From: Bacteroidota bacterium
Lineage (GTDB): Bacteria; Bacteroidota; Bacteroidia; Chitinophagales; BACL12
Direction: 5' to 3'
Assembly: GCA_016706865.1 (NCBI GenBank)
Contig: JADJIS010000001.1
Coordinates: 434,001-498,000, forward strand
DNA: 64,000 nucleotides
Below the pieces are notes generated by a model. The model saw nothing but the letters and a program-made list of their open reading frames with translations. It ran no database searches and was not told where the DNA came from. Made by a program: the position numbers and the translations under genes. Each line of letters begins with the position of its first letter. Position 1 is the first letter of the stretch. Shown one piece after another: positions 29,301 through 38,120 of this stretch.

Positions 29301-31110
29301 AACAGTAAATACAAATCCAATTGCAACAATTACTCCTGATGGAACAACTACATTCTGCGATGGTGGTAGTGTATCTCTGTCAGCAACTCCGGCATCAGAA
29401 TATTTATGGAGTAATGGAGAAACAAGTTCCTCCATTTTAGTGGATGAAAGTGGAAGTTATTCTGTAACAATTACAGATGCGAATGGATGTGAAGGAACTT
29501 CCGGAGAAACTTCAGTAACAGTAAATTCAAATCCAACTGCAGGTATTTCTGCCGATGGACCTACAACAATATGTGCCGGCGAATCTGTTAATTTAATTGC
29601 AGATGGTGGTACTAGTTATTTATGGAGTAACGGAGAAACAACATCTTCAATAAATGTAACAACAGCTGATGATTATTCTGTAACTGCATTTAATTTGGAA
29701 GGATGCAGCGATGTGTCTGAAATTGTTTCCGTTATTGTAAATGTTTGTGGAGATGTAACAATTTTTGCAGATGGTCCGGTTGATTTTTGTGAAGGCGGAA
29801 GTGTAACATTAACTTCATCTGAAGCAGAAGGAAATGTTTGGAACACCGGTGAAACAACACAATCGATCGTAGTTACAGAAAGTGGTGATTATTATGCAGA
29901 GAATGGATTAAATACTTCCAATACAATAACTGTAACAGTAAATACAAATCCTGTTGCAACTATTACACCTGATGGCGCTACAATTTTCTGCGAAGGTGGT
30001 GATGTAACATTAACTGCAACTGCAGCTTCAGAATATTTATGGAGCAATGGAGAAACAACTTCTTCCATTTTAGTAGATGCAAGCGGAAGTTATTCCGTAA
30101 CCATCACTGATGCTAATGGATGTATGGGAACTTCATCAACAACCGATGTTACTGAAAATCCAAATCCAACCCCAACAATTGTTGCTGATGGCCCTACAGC
30201 ATTCTGTGGAGGTTCTGTTGGCTTAAGTGTTGTTGGAACCTATGACGATTATTTATGGAGCAACGGTGAAACAACCTCATCAATTACTGTTTCAACAACT
30301 GGTGTTTTCTCTGTAACCGTTTCTGAAAATGGTTGTTCAGGCACATCAAATGAAATTGCAACAAATTCAGATACTGCTCCTACAGTTACTATCAGTTCTG
30401 ACGGAACACTTATTTGTTTTGAGGCAAATACGATGTTGACTGCAACTACAGATGGAGCTAATATACAATGGCAGCTCAATGGTGTTGATATTCCGGGAGC
30501 TACAGATCTTATGTATTCCGCAACTGTAAATGGTAAATATCGCGCAGTGGCAACAAGTGGAGTTTGTAGCACTATTTCCAACGAGATCAAATTAAAATAT
30601 GCCGAAAGAATTGAGATCACTCCTTCAGGAACCGTTAATTTATGCGGACCAGATCTAATGATGAGCGTTCCTGTAACACCGGGTGCTACATATGAATGGT
30701 ATAGAAATAATACTTTGATAGTGGGTGCAACTTCTAATATGTATACCACAACAACCGTTGGTAAATATTATGCATTTGTAATAACACCTGGCTGCACAAG
30801 AGCTTCCAAATTATTGAGAGTGGAAGATGATTGTCGCACCGGCATTGAAGACCAGACAGTTTTAAATGTTTCTCCTAATCCTGCTTCCGAAACCTTTATG
30901 ATCAATTATGACATCGTTTCAGAAGGCAATACCACATTAACCATCAGCGATATCGCAGGTAGAATTGTGATAAAAGAAACCAACTATCTGAGTGCAGGAA
31001 GTTACAACGCACAATACGAAACCTCTAAAATGACCTCAGGTTTGTATATTATTACCCTAACAACCAATGAAGGCAATAAATTACAGCAAAAATTAGTGAT
31101 TGAAAAGTAA
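26395..31110 (+). CDS. Large T9SS cargo with PPC and PKD-like repeats
   Basis: The ATG at 26395 (MKINKVLFSLALMLCTV, signal peptide ending QIWA) is the true start. The frame is open for another 500 bp upstream only because of the heptad array. The 1571-residue product has six bacterial pre-peptidase C-terminal (PPC)-like modules (about 20-760; repeats of YDxxDYYQFTTTNDGN... GLAAGTYYxRMYYYS). About eight PKD/Ig-like modules follow (FCEGGDVTLSATAASEYLWSNGETTSSI type, about 765-1490). A type A sorting domain ends it (LNVSPNPASETFMINY... KLQQKLVIEK). PPC modules usually assist secretion or surface binding. Internal DNA repeats are diverged, unlike the MopE gene. Confidence 0.9.
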   Translation: MKINKVLFSLALMLCTVTQIWADTEPDNDTYTGADALTVGNDVTGSIGNTTDDPADYYQFTADDDGNITATMVLTGAGYAYLKIYDSDGTTELASTFQLAPGTYSVTENGRAAGTYYVAIKAYNTSSLSDYTLSVSVATPAQANDTENNDTPGTAVLISENSSVTGHIGYRYNGGAYDINDYYQFTTTNDGNVNIAFTSSEVGHYNSLYLYDNDGTTLLASVSGYGGASITENGLAAGTYYLRMYYYSTTQYSGYTLTNTVITDGVVNDVEPNGTFAEALPMMENNSVNGHIGYRKNGGVYDQSDYYQFTTTNDGNINLSFLSTEAGHYNTIYLYDIDGTTLLASASGYGSASLTELGLAAGTYYARMYYYSTSEYSGYTLTNTVITDGIVNDIELNDTPLTALSMSENGSVNGHIGYRINGGTYDQSDYYQFTTTNDGNITIAFSSTEALHYNSIYLYDADGTTSLGSASGYGGASFTSNGLAAGTYYARMYYYSTSSFSGYTLTNTVTTNGIVNDLEPNGTPAEALPMAENGSVNGHIGYRLNGGDYDVSDYYQFTTTNDGDITITFSSTEVGHYNSIYLYDNNGTTLLGSESGYGTATFTSVGLAAGTYYARMYYYSSSSYSGYTLTNTVTVADYTIDAEPNGDAANAIDMLTNSTMEGHIGYRINGGTYDTYDYYTFTTHSAGDLTATLANPNGKYNTVQILNSAESVLASGSAYGGTTVTELDAPAGLYYIRVYYYSSDHFTGYTISNNFCPDAITIVAEGETTFCDGESVTLSTPDHHLDYLWSDGSVTETNTVTLTGDYSLTIDNGGGCVRTSNTISTESTPLPVAIIDADGPTEFCDGGDVTLSVPIVADSYLWSNGETTSTITVSTTGDYSVTLTKNDCSAISDPIHIEVNPNPIATITPDGSTTFCEGGDVTLSATAASEYLWSNGETTSSILVNANGSFSVTITDANGCEATSSTTAVTVNTNPIATITPDGTTTFCDGGSVSLSATPASEYLWSNGETSSSILVDESGSYSVTITDANGCEGTSGETSVTVNSNPTAGISADGPTTICAGESVNLIADGGTSYLWSNGETTSSINVTTADDYSVTAFNLEGCSDVSEIVSVIVNVCGDVTIFADGPVDFCEGGSVTLTSSEAEGNVWNTGETTQSIVVTESGDYYAENGLNTSNTITVTVNTNPVATITPDGATIFCEGGDVTLTATAASEYLWSNGETTSSILVDASGSYSVTITDANGCMGTSSTTDVTENPNPTPTIVADGPTAFCGGSVGLSVVGTYDDYLWSNGETTSSITVSTTGVFSVTVSENGCSGTSNEIATNSDTAPTVTISSDGTLICFEANTMLTATTDGANIQWQLNGVDIPGATDLMYSATVNGKYRAVATSGVCSTISNEIKLKYAERIEITPSGTVNLCGPDLMMSVPVTPGATYEWYRNNTLIVGATSNMYTTTTVGKYYAFVITPGCTRASKLLRVEDDCRTGIEDQTVLNVSPNPASETFMINYDIVSEGNTTLTISDIAGRIVIKETNYLSAGSYNAQYETSKMTSGLYIITLTTNEGNKLQQKLVIEK

Positions 31111-31133
31111 AATTTCACTTAGTCAGTAGGTTT

Positions 31134-31164
31134 AAACCCTCTCCAAATGGAGAGGGTTTTGTTT
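31134..31164 (+). terminator. Terminator of the PPC/PKD cargo gene
   Basis: AAACCCTCTCC / GGAGAGGGTTT, perfect stem with a 4-nt loop followed by TGTTT, 23 bp after the stop codon. Confidence 0.85.
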
Positions 31165-31219
31165 GTACTGTTATTGTAAAATCGCTAAAATCATCCAAAT
31201 AAATATACAATTCACAAAA

Positions 31220-31384
31220 TTCTCTCGTTTAGGGTATACCCTGAATGGAAAATCACCATTACGTCAAAATGTTGATACAAATTCCAAAAATCTTCTCGTT
31301 TAGGGTATACCCTGAATGGAAAATCACCATTACGTCAAAATGTTGATACAAATTCCAAAGATTTTCTCATTTAGGGTAAATTTG
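31220..31384. repeat. 71-bp tandem repeat leading into the gldF promoter
   Basis: Two full copies and one partial copy with a 71-bp period (landmark CTCGTTT at 31224 and 31295, CTCATTT at 31366). Copies 1 and 2 carry the perfect 12-bp palindrome AGGGTATACCCT. In copy 3 the same place reads AGGGTAAATTTGC and provides the -7 box of gldF. Confidence 0.9.
31377..31384 (+). promoter_or_regulatory. -7 box of gldFG
   Basis: TAAATTTG, an exact TAnnTTTG match 26 bp before the GTG start of gldF, formed in the third copy of the 71-bp repeat. No clean -33 TTTG is seen. Confidence 0.5.
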
Positions 31385-31410
31385 CATTCTTATCACCAAC
31401 TAGGTTTACA

Positions 31411-32142
31411 GTGCTGGCTATTTTCAGAAAAGAACTCAACGTATTTTTCAGTTCCCTTATCGGTTACATTGCCATAACTATTTTTTTGGTGGCCAATGGT
31501 TTATTCGCCTGGGTTTTTCCGGAAACTAATATTCTCGATGATGGATATGCCACACTCGATTCCTTTTTCAGTTTTGCTCCCTGGATATTTATGTTTTTAA
31601 TTCCCGCTATTACTATGCGTTCGTTTGCGGAAGAAAAAAATAGCGGAACCATCGAATTTATTACGACCAAACCAATTTCAGATACGCAGATCATTTTAGG
31701 AAAGTATTTTGCCGCCCTTGTTTTGGTAATTTTTTCGGTATTACCCACCATCTTATATTATTTCACTATCAGCGCATTGGCATCCCCTTCCGGTAATGTT
31801 GATACGGGAGGAATAATCGGTTCCTATATCGGACTGGTATTTTTAGGTGCCACCTTTGTGGCAATTTCTATTTTTACCTCAGGTATTACCAATAATCAGA
31901 TAGTTGCTTTTATTGCCGGCATGTTTGCGTGTTTCTTTTTTTATCTGGCATTTGATTCCCTTTCACTCATTCCGGCATTTGTCGGAACCGCTGATACCTA
32001 TTTTAATGCAATAAGCATCAACCGCCATTACCAAAATATCAGCAAAGGATATATCGACCTGAGAGACGTTTTATATTTTACAAGTATGGTAACAATATTT
32101 TTATTAATGACAAAAACAACGTTGGGAAGCAGGAGATGGTGA
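31411..32142 (+). CDS. gldF: Gliding-motility ABC permease GldF
   Basis: A 243-residue membrane protein with six hydrophobic segments. It has the typical ABC-2 permease pattern: N-terminal FRKELNVFFSSLIGYIAITIFL, the cytoplasmic-loop motif MRSFAEEKNSGTIEFITTKPISDTQIILGKYFA, and a C-terminal ISINRHYQNISKGYIDLRDVLYF segment. GldF, with GldG and the ATPase GldA, forms a transporter needed for gliding in some Bacteroidota, though its substrate is unknown. The start is GTG (31411). The stop codon lies in GGTGAGG, the first unit of a GAGTAAT heptad array. It is followed by gldG after a 226-bp repeat-filled gap, unusually long for this gene pair. Confidence 0.92.
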   Translation: MLAIFRKELNVFFSSLIGYIAITIFLVANGLFAWVFPETNILDDGYATLDSFFSFAPWIFMFLIPAITMRSFAEEKNSGTIEFITTKPISDTQIILGKYFAALVLVIFSVLPTILYYFTISALASPSGNVDTGGIIGSYIGLVFLGATFVAISIFTSGITNNQIVAFIAGMFACFFFYLAFDSLSLIPAFVGTADTYFNAISINRHYQNISKGYIDLRDVLYFTSMVTIFLLMTKTTLGSRRW

Positions 32143-32371
32143 GGGGATGAGTAATGAGTTATGAGTAATGAGTTATGAGTAATGAGTTTTACTTCGATTT
32201 AACCTTGAAAAAAAATTATACCAAAATACAATAAACAAAAAATAAAAATCCGTGAAATCCCTTAATCCCATAAAATCTGTGATCCAAAATAAAAAAATCC
32301 GTGATCCAAAAAAAAATCCGTGAAATCCCTTAATCCTTTAAAATCCGTGATCCAAAATAAAAAAATCAGTG
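32136..32371. repeat. Heptad repeats between gldF and gldG
   Basis: Two blocks. First, GAGTAAT/GAGTTAT units from the gldF stop to about 32186. Then, from about 32245, a repeated A-rich module containing AAATCCGTGATCCAAAATAA and AAATCCCTTAATCC in near-7-bp steps. The GTG start codon of gldG sits in the last module (ATCAGTGATC against ATCCGTGATC in earlier copies). Confidence 0.8.
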
Positions 32372-34102
32372 ATCGATAAACAGTATAAAAAAAACAGACG
32401 GCGATCCATTCTTGGATTAATATTGTTATTCGCAATAATAATCCTGATCAATTTTTTAGCATCGGGATTATTTTTCCGATTTGATCTTACGGAGGAAAAA
32501 AGATTTTCGGTAAGTGAACCAACCAAAGTTTTATTGGAAAAACAGGAGGATATCATTTTTGTCCGCGTTTATCTTGCCGGTGATCTGACACCTAATTTAC
32601 AAAGGCTTCAACAGGCCACAACCGAATTACTCGACCAGTTTAAAAATTATGGGGGAGATAACATTCAATATGATGTTTTTGATCCTTTCTCCATTCCCGA
32701 TGAAAATAATCAAACAGATTTTATTATCGACCTGGAAGAGAACGGGGTATTTTCCGTTCAGTTTTTCGAAAGTGCAACAGATGAAGCATCCGTAAAATAT
32801 TTATTCCCCTTTGTTTCTCTTCATTATAAAGATCTGCAAATGTCGTTTCCACTTATCGACCGCGGAACCATGCCTTTGCCCCTAACTCCGGATAGTGATC
32901 CTTCCGTTTCTATTTCGTTGCTGGAATATAATTTCACAAAAGCAATTCGTGAATTAACGGAAAAAGAAAAACCCTATGTCGCATTTATTTCAGGACATGG
33001 CGAACTCGACAGACTGGAATTAAATGATATCGCAGCATCCTTAAATGAATTGTATAACGTAACACAAATTGATCTGGAGGACGACAGCACCTTCGAAATT
33101 CCAAAGGAGGTAAAAGCGATAATTGTTGCAAAACCTTTAGTTGGGTTCTCTCAGAAAGGAAAATTTATAATTGATCAATACATTATGCAGGGTGGAAATG
33201 TATTGTGGTTTATAGATCCAGTTATTGCGGAATATGATAGTTTATATACCGGACAAGGGCAGTTCATGGCTATAGACAGAGAACTTAATTTAACCGATCA
33301 GTTCATTCAATATGGAGCACGTATCAATTCAAATATTATTCAGGATAAACAATGTACCCATATTAAAGCGCCAATTGCCAATTCCGAAAATTTCGTGCAG
33401 CGACCATGGCCTTATAATCCTGTGCTGAATAATTATAATAGTAAACATCCTGTAAGTAAAAATGTAGACGCCGTAGAAGGAAAATTCGTGAGTACTATCG
33501 ACACACTTGCGGTGCCCGGCATTACTAAAACAATATTATTATCCACTTCCAACCTAAGTCGCTATTTAAATGTTCCGGCACGCATCAATTTTAATATCGT
33601 GAACGATAAACTTGCGCCTACGGATGAACAATACAATAAACCGAATTTACCGGTTGCCGTTCTATTGGAAGGAGAATTCAAATCCGCATTTTCATCCCTA
33701 AAACCAACCGCAACCCAATTGCATAATAGTGGTTACGGATATCAGGATAAAAAATTTATTGAAAAGGGAAAACCATCCAAACAAATATTGATCAGCGACG
33801 GCGACCTGATTAAAAATTACGTGAACAAAGAAGGGAAACCCGATATTTTGGGAATTAATTATATAGAACAATACGTTTATGGCAATAAGAACTTCGCCAT
33901 GAATTGTGTGGAATACCTCTGCGATAAAAATGGATTGATCGAAACCAGAGCAAAGGAAATTAAATTGAGACCCCTGGATGAACAAAGATCCGGAGAGAAC
34001 CGAATTCAATGGCAATTGTTGAATATGATAGCACCACTCATTTTATTATATCTTTTCAGCGGAATTTATTTTTTCATCCGCAACCGTAAATATGCATCCT
34101 GA
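32369..34102 (+). CDS. gldG: Gliding-motility ABC auxiliary protein GldG
   Basis: A 577-residue protein with an N-terminal membrane helix (about residues 14-35, LGLILLFAIIILINFLAS), the characteristic FRFDLTEEKRFSVSEPTKVLLEKQEDIIFVRVYLAGDL segment, a large periplasmic GldG/ABC_transp_aux domain (FISGHGELDRLEL; NVLWFIDPV), and a C-terminal helix (IAPLILLYLFSGIYFFI). It belongs with GldF and GldA. The start is GTG, in DNA derived from the upstream repeat. MIDKQYKKNRRR is a normal basic N-terminus, so the start is credible. The stop overlaps the next start (ATGA), indicating coupling. Confidence 0.92.
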   Translation: MIDKQYKKNRRRSILGLILLFAIIILINFLASGLFFRFDLTEEKRFSVSEPTKVLLEKQEDIIFVRVYLAGDLTPNLQRLQQATTELLDQFKNYGGDNIQYDVFDPFSIPDENNQTDFIIDLEENGVFSVQFFESATDEASVKYLFPFVSLHYKDLQMSFPLIDRGTMPLPLTPDSDPSVSISLLEYNFTKAIRELTEKEKPYVAFISGHGELDRLELNDIAASLNELYNVTQIDLEDDSTFEIPKEVKAIIVAKPLVGFSQKGKFIIDQYIMQGGNVLWFIDPVIAEYDSLYTGQGQFMAIDRELNLTDQFIQYGARINSNIIQDKQCTHIKAPIANSENFVQRPWPYNPVLNNYNSKHPVSKNVDAVEGKFVSTIDTLAVPGITKTILLSTSNLSRYLNVPARINFNIVNDKLAPTDEQYNKPNLPVAVLLEGEFKSAFSSLKPTATQLHNSGYGYQDKKFIEKGKPSKQILISDGDLIKNYVNKEGKPDILGINYIEQYVYGNKNFAMNCVEYLCDKNGLIETRAKEIKLRPLDEQRSGENRIQWQLLNMIAPLILLYLFSGIYFFIRNRKYAS

Positions 34103-35151
34103 TGAATCGTAACTGGTTATATTTTATATTGTTTTTGGTATTGGCGGTGGTTGCTTATTTCACCATCATTAAAAAGAATTTGGGTTCTTATTCTAAAAAG
34201 GATACCGCTTTTGCCGTTGAGGATACTACTCAAATTAGTAAAATAATTTTATCCAACTTGAAAGGTGAAACAATTAACCTCGAACAAAAAAATAGCACTT
34301 GGCTTTTAAACGAAAAATATACTCCCAGGCCCGATGCAATTTCCAACCTTCTGCGCACATTACATCAACTGGAAGTAAAAGTACCTGTTGCAAAATCGAT
34401 GCACAATAATGTTGTGAAAAGCATCGCAGGAAAAAGAACCAAGGTGGAAATATTCAATAGCAAGGGTGAAAAAACAAAAGGTTTTTACATTGGCGAATAT
34501 TCTGATGCCTTGAACGGTAATTTTATGTTAATGGAAGGATCGGAACACACCTTTGTTGTAAATATTCCGGGTTTTTCGGGAAGTATCTCCACCGTATTTT
34601 TTACCGATGAAACAGATTGGAAAAGCGAAAATATTTTTACCTATAAGCCGGAAGATATTATTCAGTTAGATATCAACTATCCCGGTTTAAAAGATTCTTC
34701 TTTCTCCATTATCAAAACCAATGAAGGTAAATACGATGTTGCCTCCATTAAGAAAAGAACAAGTTCCGCTAATTCGGAAATAATATCCTTTTATCTGAAA
34801 CAATTCAAAATGTTAAATGCCGAATATTTCATCAACGAACCGGAGAAAAAAGATTCCTTACTTTCTTCCACTCCGGCCTGCGAAATAATGGTGACAGATA
34901 AAAATAAGGTCACCACTGCATTAAAAATTTATTATCGGCCCATCACTTACCGTACAAAAACCCAATACACCAGCGACGATAAACCCTTAGAATTTGATCT
35001 CGATAAATACTACGGTATTTTTAATAATGATAACGACCTTGCCATTATCCAAAATTTCGTATTCGGAAAGTTATTGGTAGGGCCGGATTATTTTTATAGA
35101 CAGAGACCTGCCGGGGTGAATACCTTGAACGAAGCACTGATCAAAAAATAG
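34102..35151 (+). CDS. DUF4340-family membrane-anchored protein
   Basis: A 349-residue protein with an N-terminal membrane anchor (residues 4-22, WLYFILFLVLAVVAYFTII) and a periplasmic region of DUF4340 type (ISKIILSNLKGETINLEQKNSTWLLNE; VEIFNSKGEKTKGFYIGE; FFTDETDWKSENIF). It overlaps gldG by 1 bp (TGATG). Proteins of this family are often encoded next to ABC-2/GldG-like genes, and a role as an accessory subunit of the same transporter is inferred from this position only. Confidence 0.8.
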   Translation: MNRNWLYFILFLVLAVVAYFTIIKKNLGSYSKKDTAFAVEDTTQISKIILSNLKGETINLEQKNSTWLLNEKYTPRPDAISNLLRTLHQLEVKVPVAKSMHNNVVKSIAGKRTKVEIFNSKGEKTKGFYIGEYSDALNGNFMLMEGSEHTFVVNIPGFSGSISTVFFTDETDWKSENIFTYKPEDIIQLDINYPGLKDSSFSIIKTNEGKYDVASIKKRTSSANSEIISFYLKQFKMLNAEYFINEPEKKDSLLSSTPACEIMVTDKNKVTTALKIYYRPITYRTKTQYTSDDKPLEFDLDKYYGIFNNDNDLAIIQNFVFGKLLVGPDYFYRQRPAGVNTLNEALIKK

Positions 35152-35162
35152 ATCGATAGGTT

Positions 35163-36749
35163 TTAATTCTCAATTATTATTTTTTTAATACTTGTTTCTT
35201 CTTCTGATGCCATTTTAATAAAATATATTCCGGAAGGTAAATTATTCAGATAGATAGTATATGTATTCCCATTTAATAAATTAATACTCTTATCAGAGAT
35301 AATTACTCCTAAGTTGTTTATTAATTGAAGGGTCTTAATAGTATATAAAGAAGAATTACGAATTAAAATTTGATCGTATGCAGGGTTTGGATAAATATTT
35401 ATCTCACCTTGTTTATTGTCATTTACTCCCAATGGATTCTCATAATCTATCCACACTTTAAACAAGCGATTACTCGCCGAACTAGGTGTAAAATTCGGAA
35501 CAAGTGCATCTATCCCCCCAAAAATATACCCCGCTAAAGTTTGGCTATAAATTTTATGTAATTGAATTACTTTATTCGAATAATGTGGCACATCTTCATT
35601 TAAAATAAAAACAGCATTAGAGCCTAGCAGAGCATCAAATTTAATGGGTTCCAAAATTTGTTCCGTTGAACAATCGGCATATTTTATTATTGTAGAAATA
35701 TCATTAATAAAAGGCACATTCAGGTCTTCTTTAATAGTGTCACTTACTTCGTTGTGATAAAACTGACTTATTCCACCAAAAAATGTTGCGTAATAATTCT
35801 GACTAACGGAATCATATACCGGCATCACAGGACAGGTATAAGCATTTAATTTTTGTTTGAATTTTTCATCAACAGCATAACCTGTTTCATTAATATATAC
35901 AGGATTAAACCACACCCAATCTGCCTCATATTGAAAAACGCCTGCAAAGGCTGCAAGTCCGAATTGTTCTCCGGGATTTACAACCGGTTCGAAATTAAGA
36001 TCACGTCGGTGAAAATTTGCAGTGTCTTTAATTACCTCAATATCTGACACTACAATATCAATTCCATCATCTTCCAAAATAAACTTTCTCAACTCATTCG
36101 TATATGTTTGTGTAAATGCATCAGATGCGGGTTTGCTGTACTCACCTGTAAATACATGACCTCCAAATAAATATATTTTTTCATCATTGGGCAACACTTC
36201 AATTTCACCTCCTGTTACACAAAAAAAAGTATCTGTAATTTGACGGAATGAAGAAACAATTTCTGTTTCATTAATTATTGCTTCAGAAAGTTGTTCAAGA
36301 TCAACAGCTAATAAATTTGGGAAGGTGATCAAAATATCACTCAGTGTATCTTTTCCATATCCTCCAATTATATATAAATATTTATCGCGTTGAAAATACT
36401 GCGCATTGGTGGAGCGCAACTGATCGCTCATTGCATCTGGCAAAGTATTGGTAAAAACACTCCAATGTTCACCCGAAACCGGATCCATCATATGTATTTT
36501 ATTATTCGCCTCGGTTACCGGAAAGGGGTTTGGAGGTAAAAATCCGTGTAAACCACCCGTGCGTCCTGTCATTAAGATCCAGCGGCCATCCCACTCCCCT
36601 TTAACAAAAGAATGCATGCCCGGCCAATCTGTCCAGGTAACTTCCTCTAAAGTAATGGAATAAGGTTTCTCCCCCGTTTGAGCCGATAAGCGTGTAAATA
36701 CCGATAAACAGGCTATTCCAACCACAACAAAACCCTTCAGTGTTATCAT
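35163..36749 (-). CDS. T9SS cargo with Kelch-like propeller
   Basis: A 528-residue secreted protein: signal peptide (residues 1-23, ending TRLSAQ), a Kelch/galactose-oxidase-like propeller (WILMTGRTGGLHGF; YLYIIGGYGKD; KIYLFGGHVF; YYATFFGGISQFY; GYIFGGIDAL), and a type A sorting domain (INIYPNPAYDQILIRN... IKKIIIEN). The Gly-Gly doublets at blade positions support the propeller. It is convergent with the gldFG operon, with 11 bp between the stop codons and no clear terminator. Function on the cell surface is unknown. Confidence 0.85.
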   Translation of the reverse strand: MITLKGFVVVGIACLSVFTRLSAQTGEKPYSITLEEVTWTDWPGMHSFVKGEWDGRWILMTGRTGGLHGFLPPNPFPVTEANNKIHMMDPVSGEHWSVFTNTLPDAMSDQLRSTNAQYFQRDKYLYIIGGYGKDTLSDILITFPNLLAVDLEQLSEAIINETEIVSSFRQITDTFFCVTGGEIEVLPNDEKIYLFGGHVFTGEYSKPASDAFTQTYTNELRKFILEDDGIDIVVSDIEVIKDTANFHRRDLNFEPVVNPGEQFGLAAFAGVFQYEADWVWFNPVYINETGYAVDEKFKQKLNAYTCPVMPVYDSVSQNYYATFFGGISQFYHNEVSDTIKEDLNVPFINDISTIIKYADCSTEQILEPIKFDALLGSNAVFILNEDVPHYSNKVIQLHKIYSQTLAGYIFGGIDALVPNFTPSSASNRLFKVWIDYENPLGVNDNKQGEINIYPNPAYDQILIRNSSLYTIKTLQLINNLGVIISDKSINLLNGNTYTIYLNNLPSGIYFIKMASEEETSIKKIIIEN

Positions 36750-36806
36750 GTCTCAAATATAAATTGAAATCCACCAAATGTTGAAAACAGTTTTACTTCG
36801 AATGTT

Positions 36807-36814
36807 TACCTTTG
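36807..36814 (+). promoter_or_regulatory. -7 box of dnaN
   Basis: TACCTTTG, an exact TAnnTTTG match, 22 bp before the dnaN ATG. The same octamer at the same distance precedes the 6686-9013 gene. Confidence 0.5.
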
Positions 36815-36836
36815 CTGTAATCGAAAAAAATTGCAC

Positions 36837-37955
36837 ATGAAGTTTATAGTAAGTACTACTGCGTTATTACGCAATCTCCAAACGGTAAATGGCGTTGTGA
36901 GTCCGAATACAGTGTTGCCCATCCTGGAAGACTTTTTATTTGTAGTGGAGAAGAACAAACTCACTATTTCCGGAACCGATCTTGAAACATCCATAACCAC
37001 CTGGATGGATATTGAATCGAAATCGGAAGGAAAAGTTGCCATCCCCGCCAGAATTTTGGTTGATTATTTAAAAACCCTTCCTGAACAGCCTCTTACTTTT
37101 TCTATTGATGAAGAAAGTTCTCAGGTGGAAATCACTACTGATCGCGGTAAATATAAACTCAACGGCGAAAATGGCGATGATTTTCCTCGTGTTTCCAGCG
37201 ACGATAAATTATCAGACATCAATCTTCCTTCCGGAGTTTTACAGAAGGTGATCAATAAAACAGTTTTCGCTACGGGTAACGACGAACTCCGTCCCCCAAT
37301 GACCGGTGTTTTATTTCAGCTAAATAAAGACGGAATTAATTTCGTTGCAACTGATGCACATAAATTGGTGAGATATAGCAGAACAGATGCAAAAACGGAT
37401 AATCCTGCCTCGCTTATCATGCCGAAAAAAGCATTGAACTTGTTGAAAGCTAATTTACCCGGTGAACAAACTCAGGTAACTATTTCCTACAACAGCTCTT
37501 TCGCATTTTTCTCCTACAATAATGTGAAATTGATCTGCCGTTTGATAGAAGGAAGATATCCTGATTATAATGCAGTAATTCCTACAGAAAATCCGAACAG
37601 ACTTACCATAAACCGCGCTGACTTTTTAAATACTTTGCGTCGTGTTATCATTTTCTCCAACAAAACAACACATCAGGTAATTCTGAAAATTAAAGGAAAC
37701 GAATTGATGGTAAATGCACAGGATCTCGATTTCTCTAACGAGGCAAACGAAAGACTGGATTGCACTTACGAAGGTGATAATATGGAAATTGGTTTCAACG
37801 CAAAATTCTTATTGGAAATGCTCAACGCAATGGACAACGAAGAAGTGCGCATGGAACTCTCCACTCCAAACCGCGCCGGCCTCTTATTACCAACCGAAAG
37901 TGATGAAGCAGAAGACTTGTTGATGTTGGTGATGCCGGTAATGATGAACGTCTAA
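36837..37955 (+). CDS. dnaN: DNA polymerase III beta subunit (sliding clamp)
   Basis: A 372-residue clamp of normal length. It shows the three-domain pattern, with MKFIVSTTALLRNLQTVNGVVSPNTVLPILEDFL at the N-terminus, DELRPPMTGVLFQL and ATDAHKLVRYS in domain 2, IEGRYPDYNAVIP, and the C-terminal LMLVMPVMMNV that completes the client-binding pocket. It encircles DNA and tethers polymerase III. ATG 36837 is chosen over the in-frame TTG two codons earlier. The gene is not next to dnaA here. An ATTGACA heptad array and a terminator follow. Confidence 0.96.
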   Translation: MKFIVSTTALLRNLQTVNGVVSPNTVLPILEDFLFVVEKNKLTISGTDLETSITTWMDIESKSEGKVAIPARILVDYLKTLPEQPLTFSIDEESSQVEITTDRGKYKLNGENGDDFPRVSSDDKLSDINLPSGVLQKVINKTVFATGNDELRPPMTGVLFQLNKDGINFVATDAHKLVRYSRTDAKTDNPASLIMPKKALNLLKANLPGEQTQVTISYNSSFAFFSYNNVKLICRLIEGRYPDYNAVIPTENPNRLTINRADFLNTLRRVIIFSNKTTHQVILKIKGNELMVNAQDLDFSNEANERLDCTYEGDNMEIGFNAKFLLEMLNAMDNEEVRMELSTPNRAGLLLPTESDEAEDLLMLVMPVMMNV

Positions 37956-37992
37956 ATAATTGACAATGGATAATTGACAATTGACAATTTTT
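37956..37992. repeat. Short ATTGACA array between dnaN stop and terminator
   Basis: ATTGACA, ATGGATA, ATTGACA, ATTGACA in 7-bp register, starting at the TAAATA of the dnaN stop and ending 2 bp before the terminator. It is therefore expected to be part of the dnaN mRNA 3' end. Confidence 0.85.
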
Positions 37993-37993
37993 T

Positions 37994-38022
37994 AAATCCT
38001 GACTGAAGTCAGGATTTTTTTT
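37994..38022 (+). terminator. dnaN terminator
   Basis: AAATCCTGACT / AGTCAGGATTT perfect stem with a 2-nt loop, followed by a T-run. Confidence 0.85.
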
Positions 38023-38077
38023 TGAGTTTGTACGATTGGAACTCAATGACAGAAAGGGTTTTAGAGAATTTTAACAA

Positions 38078-38120
38078 TTTACTCAATGTATTGAGTAAAA
38101 TTACTCAATGTGCTGAGTAA
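38078..38120. repeat. Pair of ACTCA-N6-TGAGT palindromes
   Basis: TTTACTCAATGTATTGAGTAAA (22 bp, 38078-38099; arms ACTCAAT / ATTGAGT) and a second ACTCAATGTGCTGAGT right after it. They stand at the 5' edge of the truncated DUF4143 fragment. They might be an operator of the former gene or the deletion junction. Confidence 0.6.
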
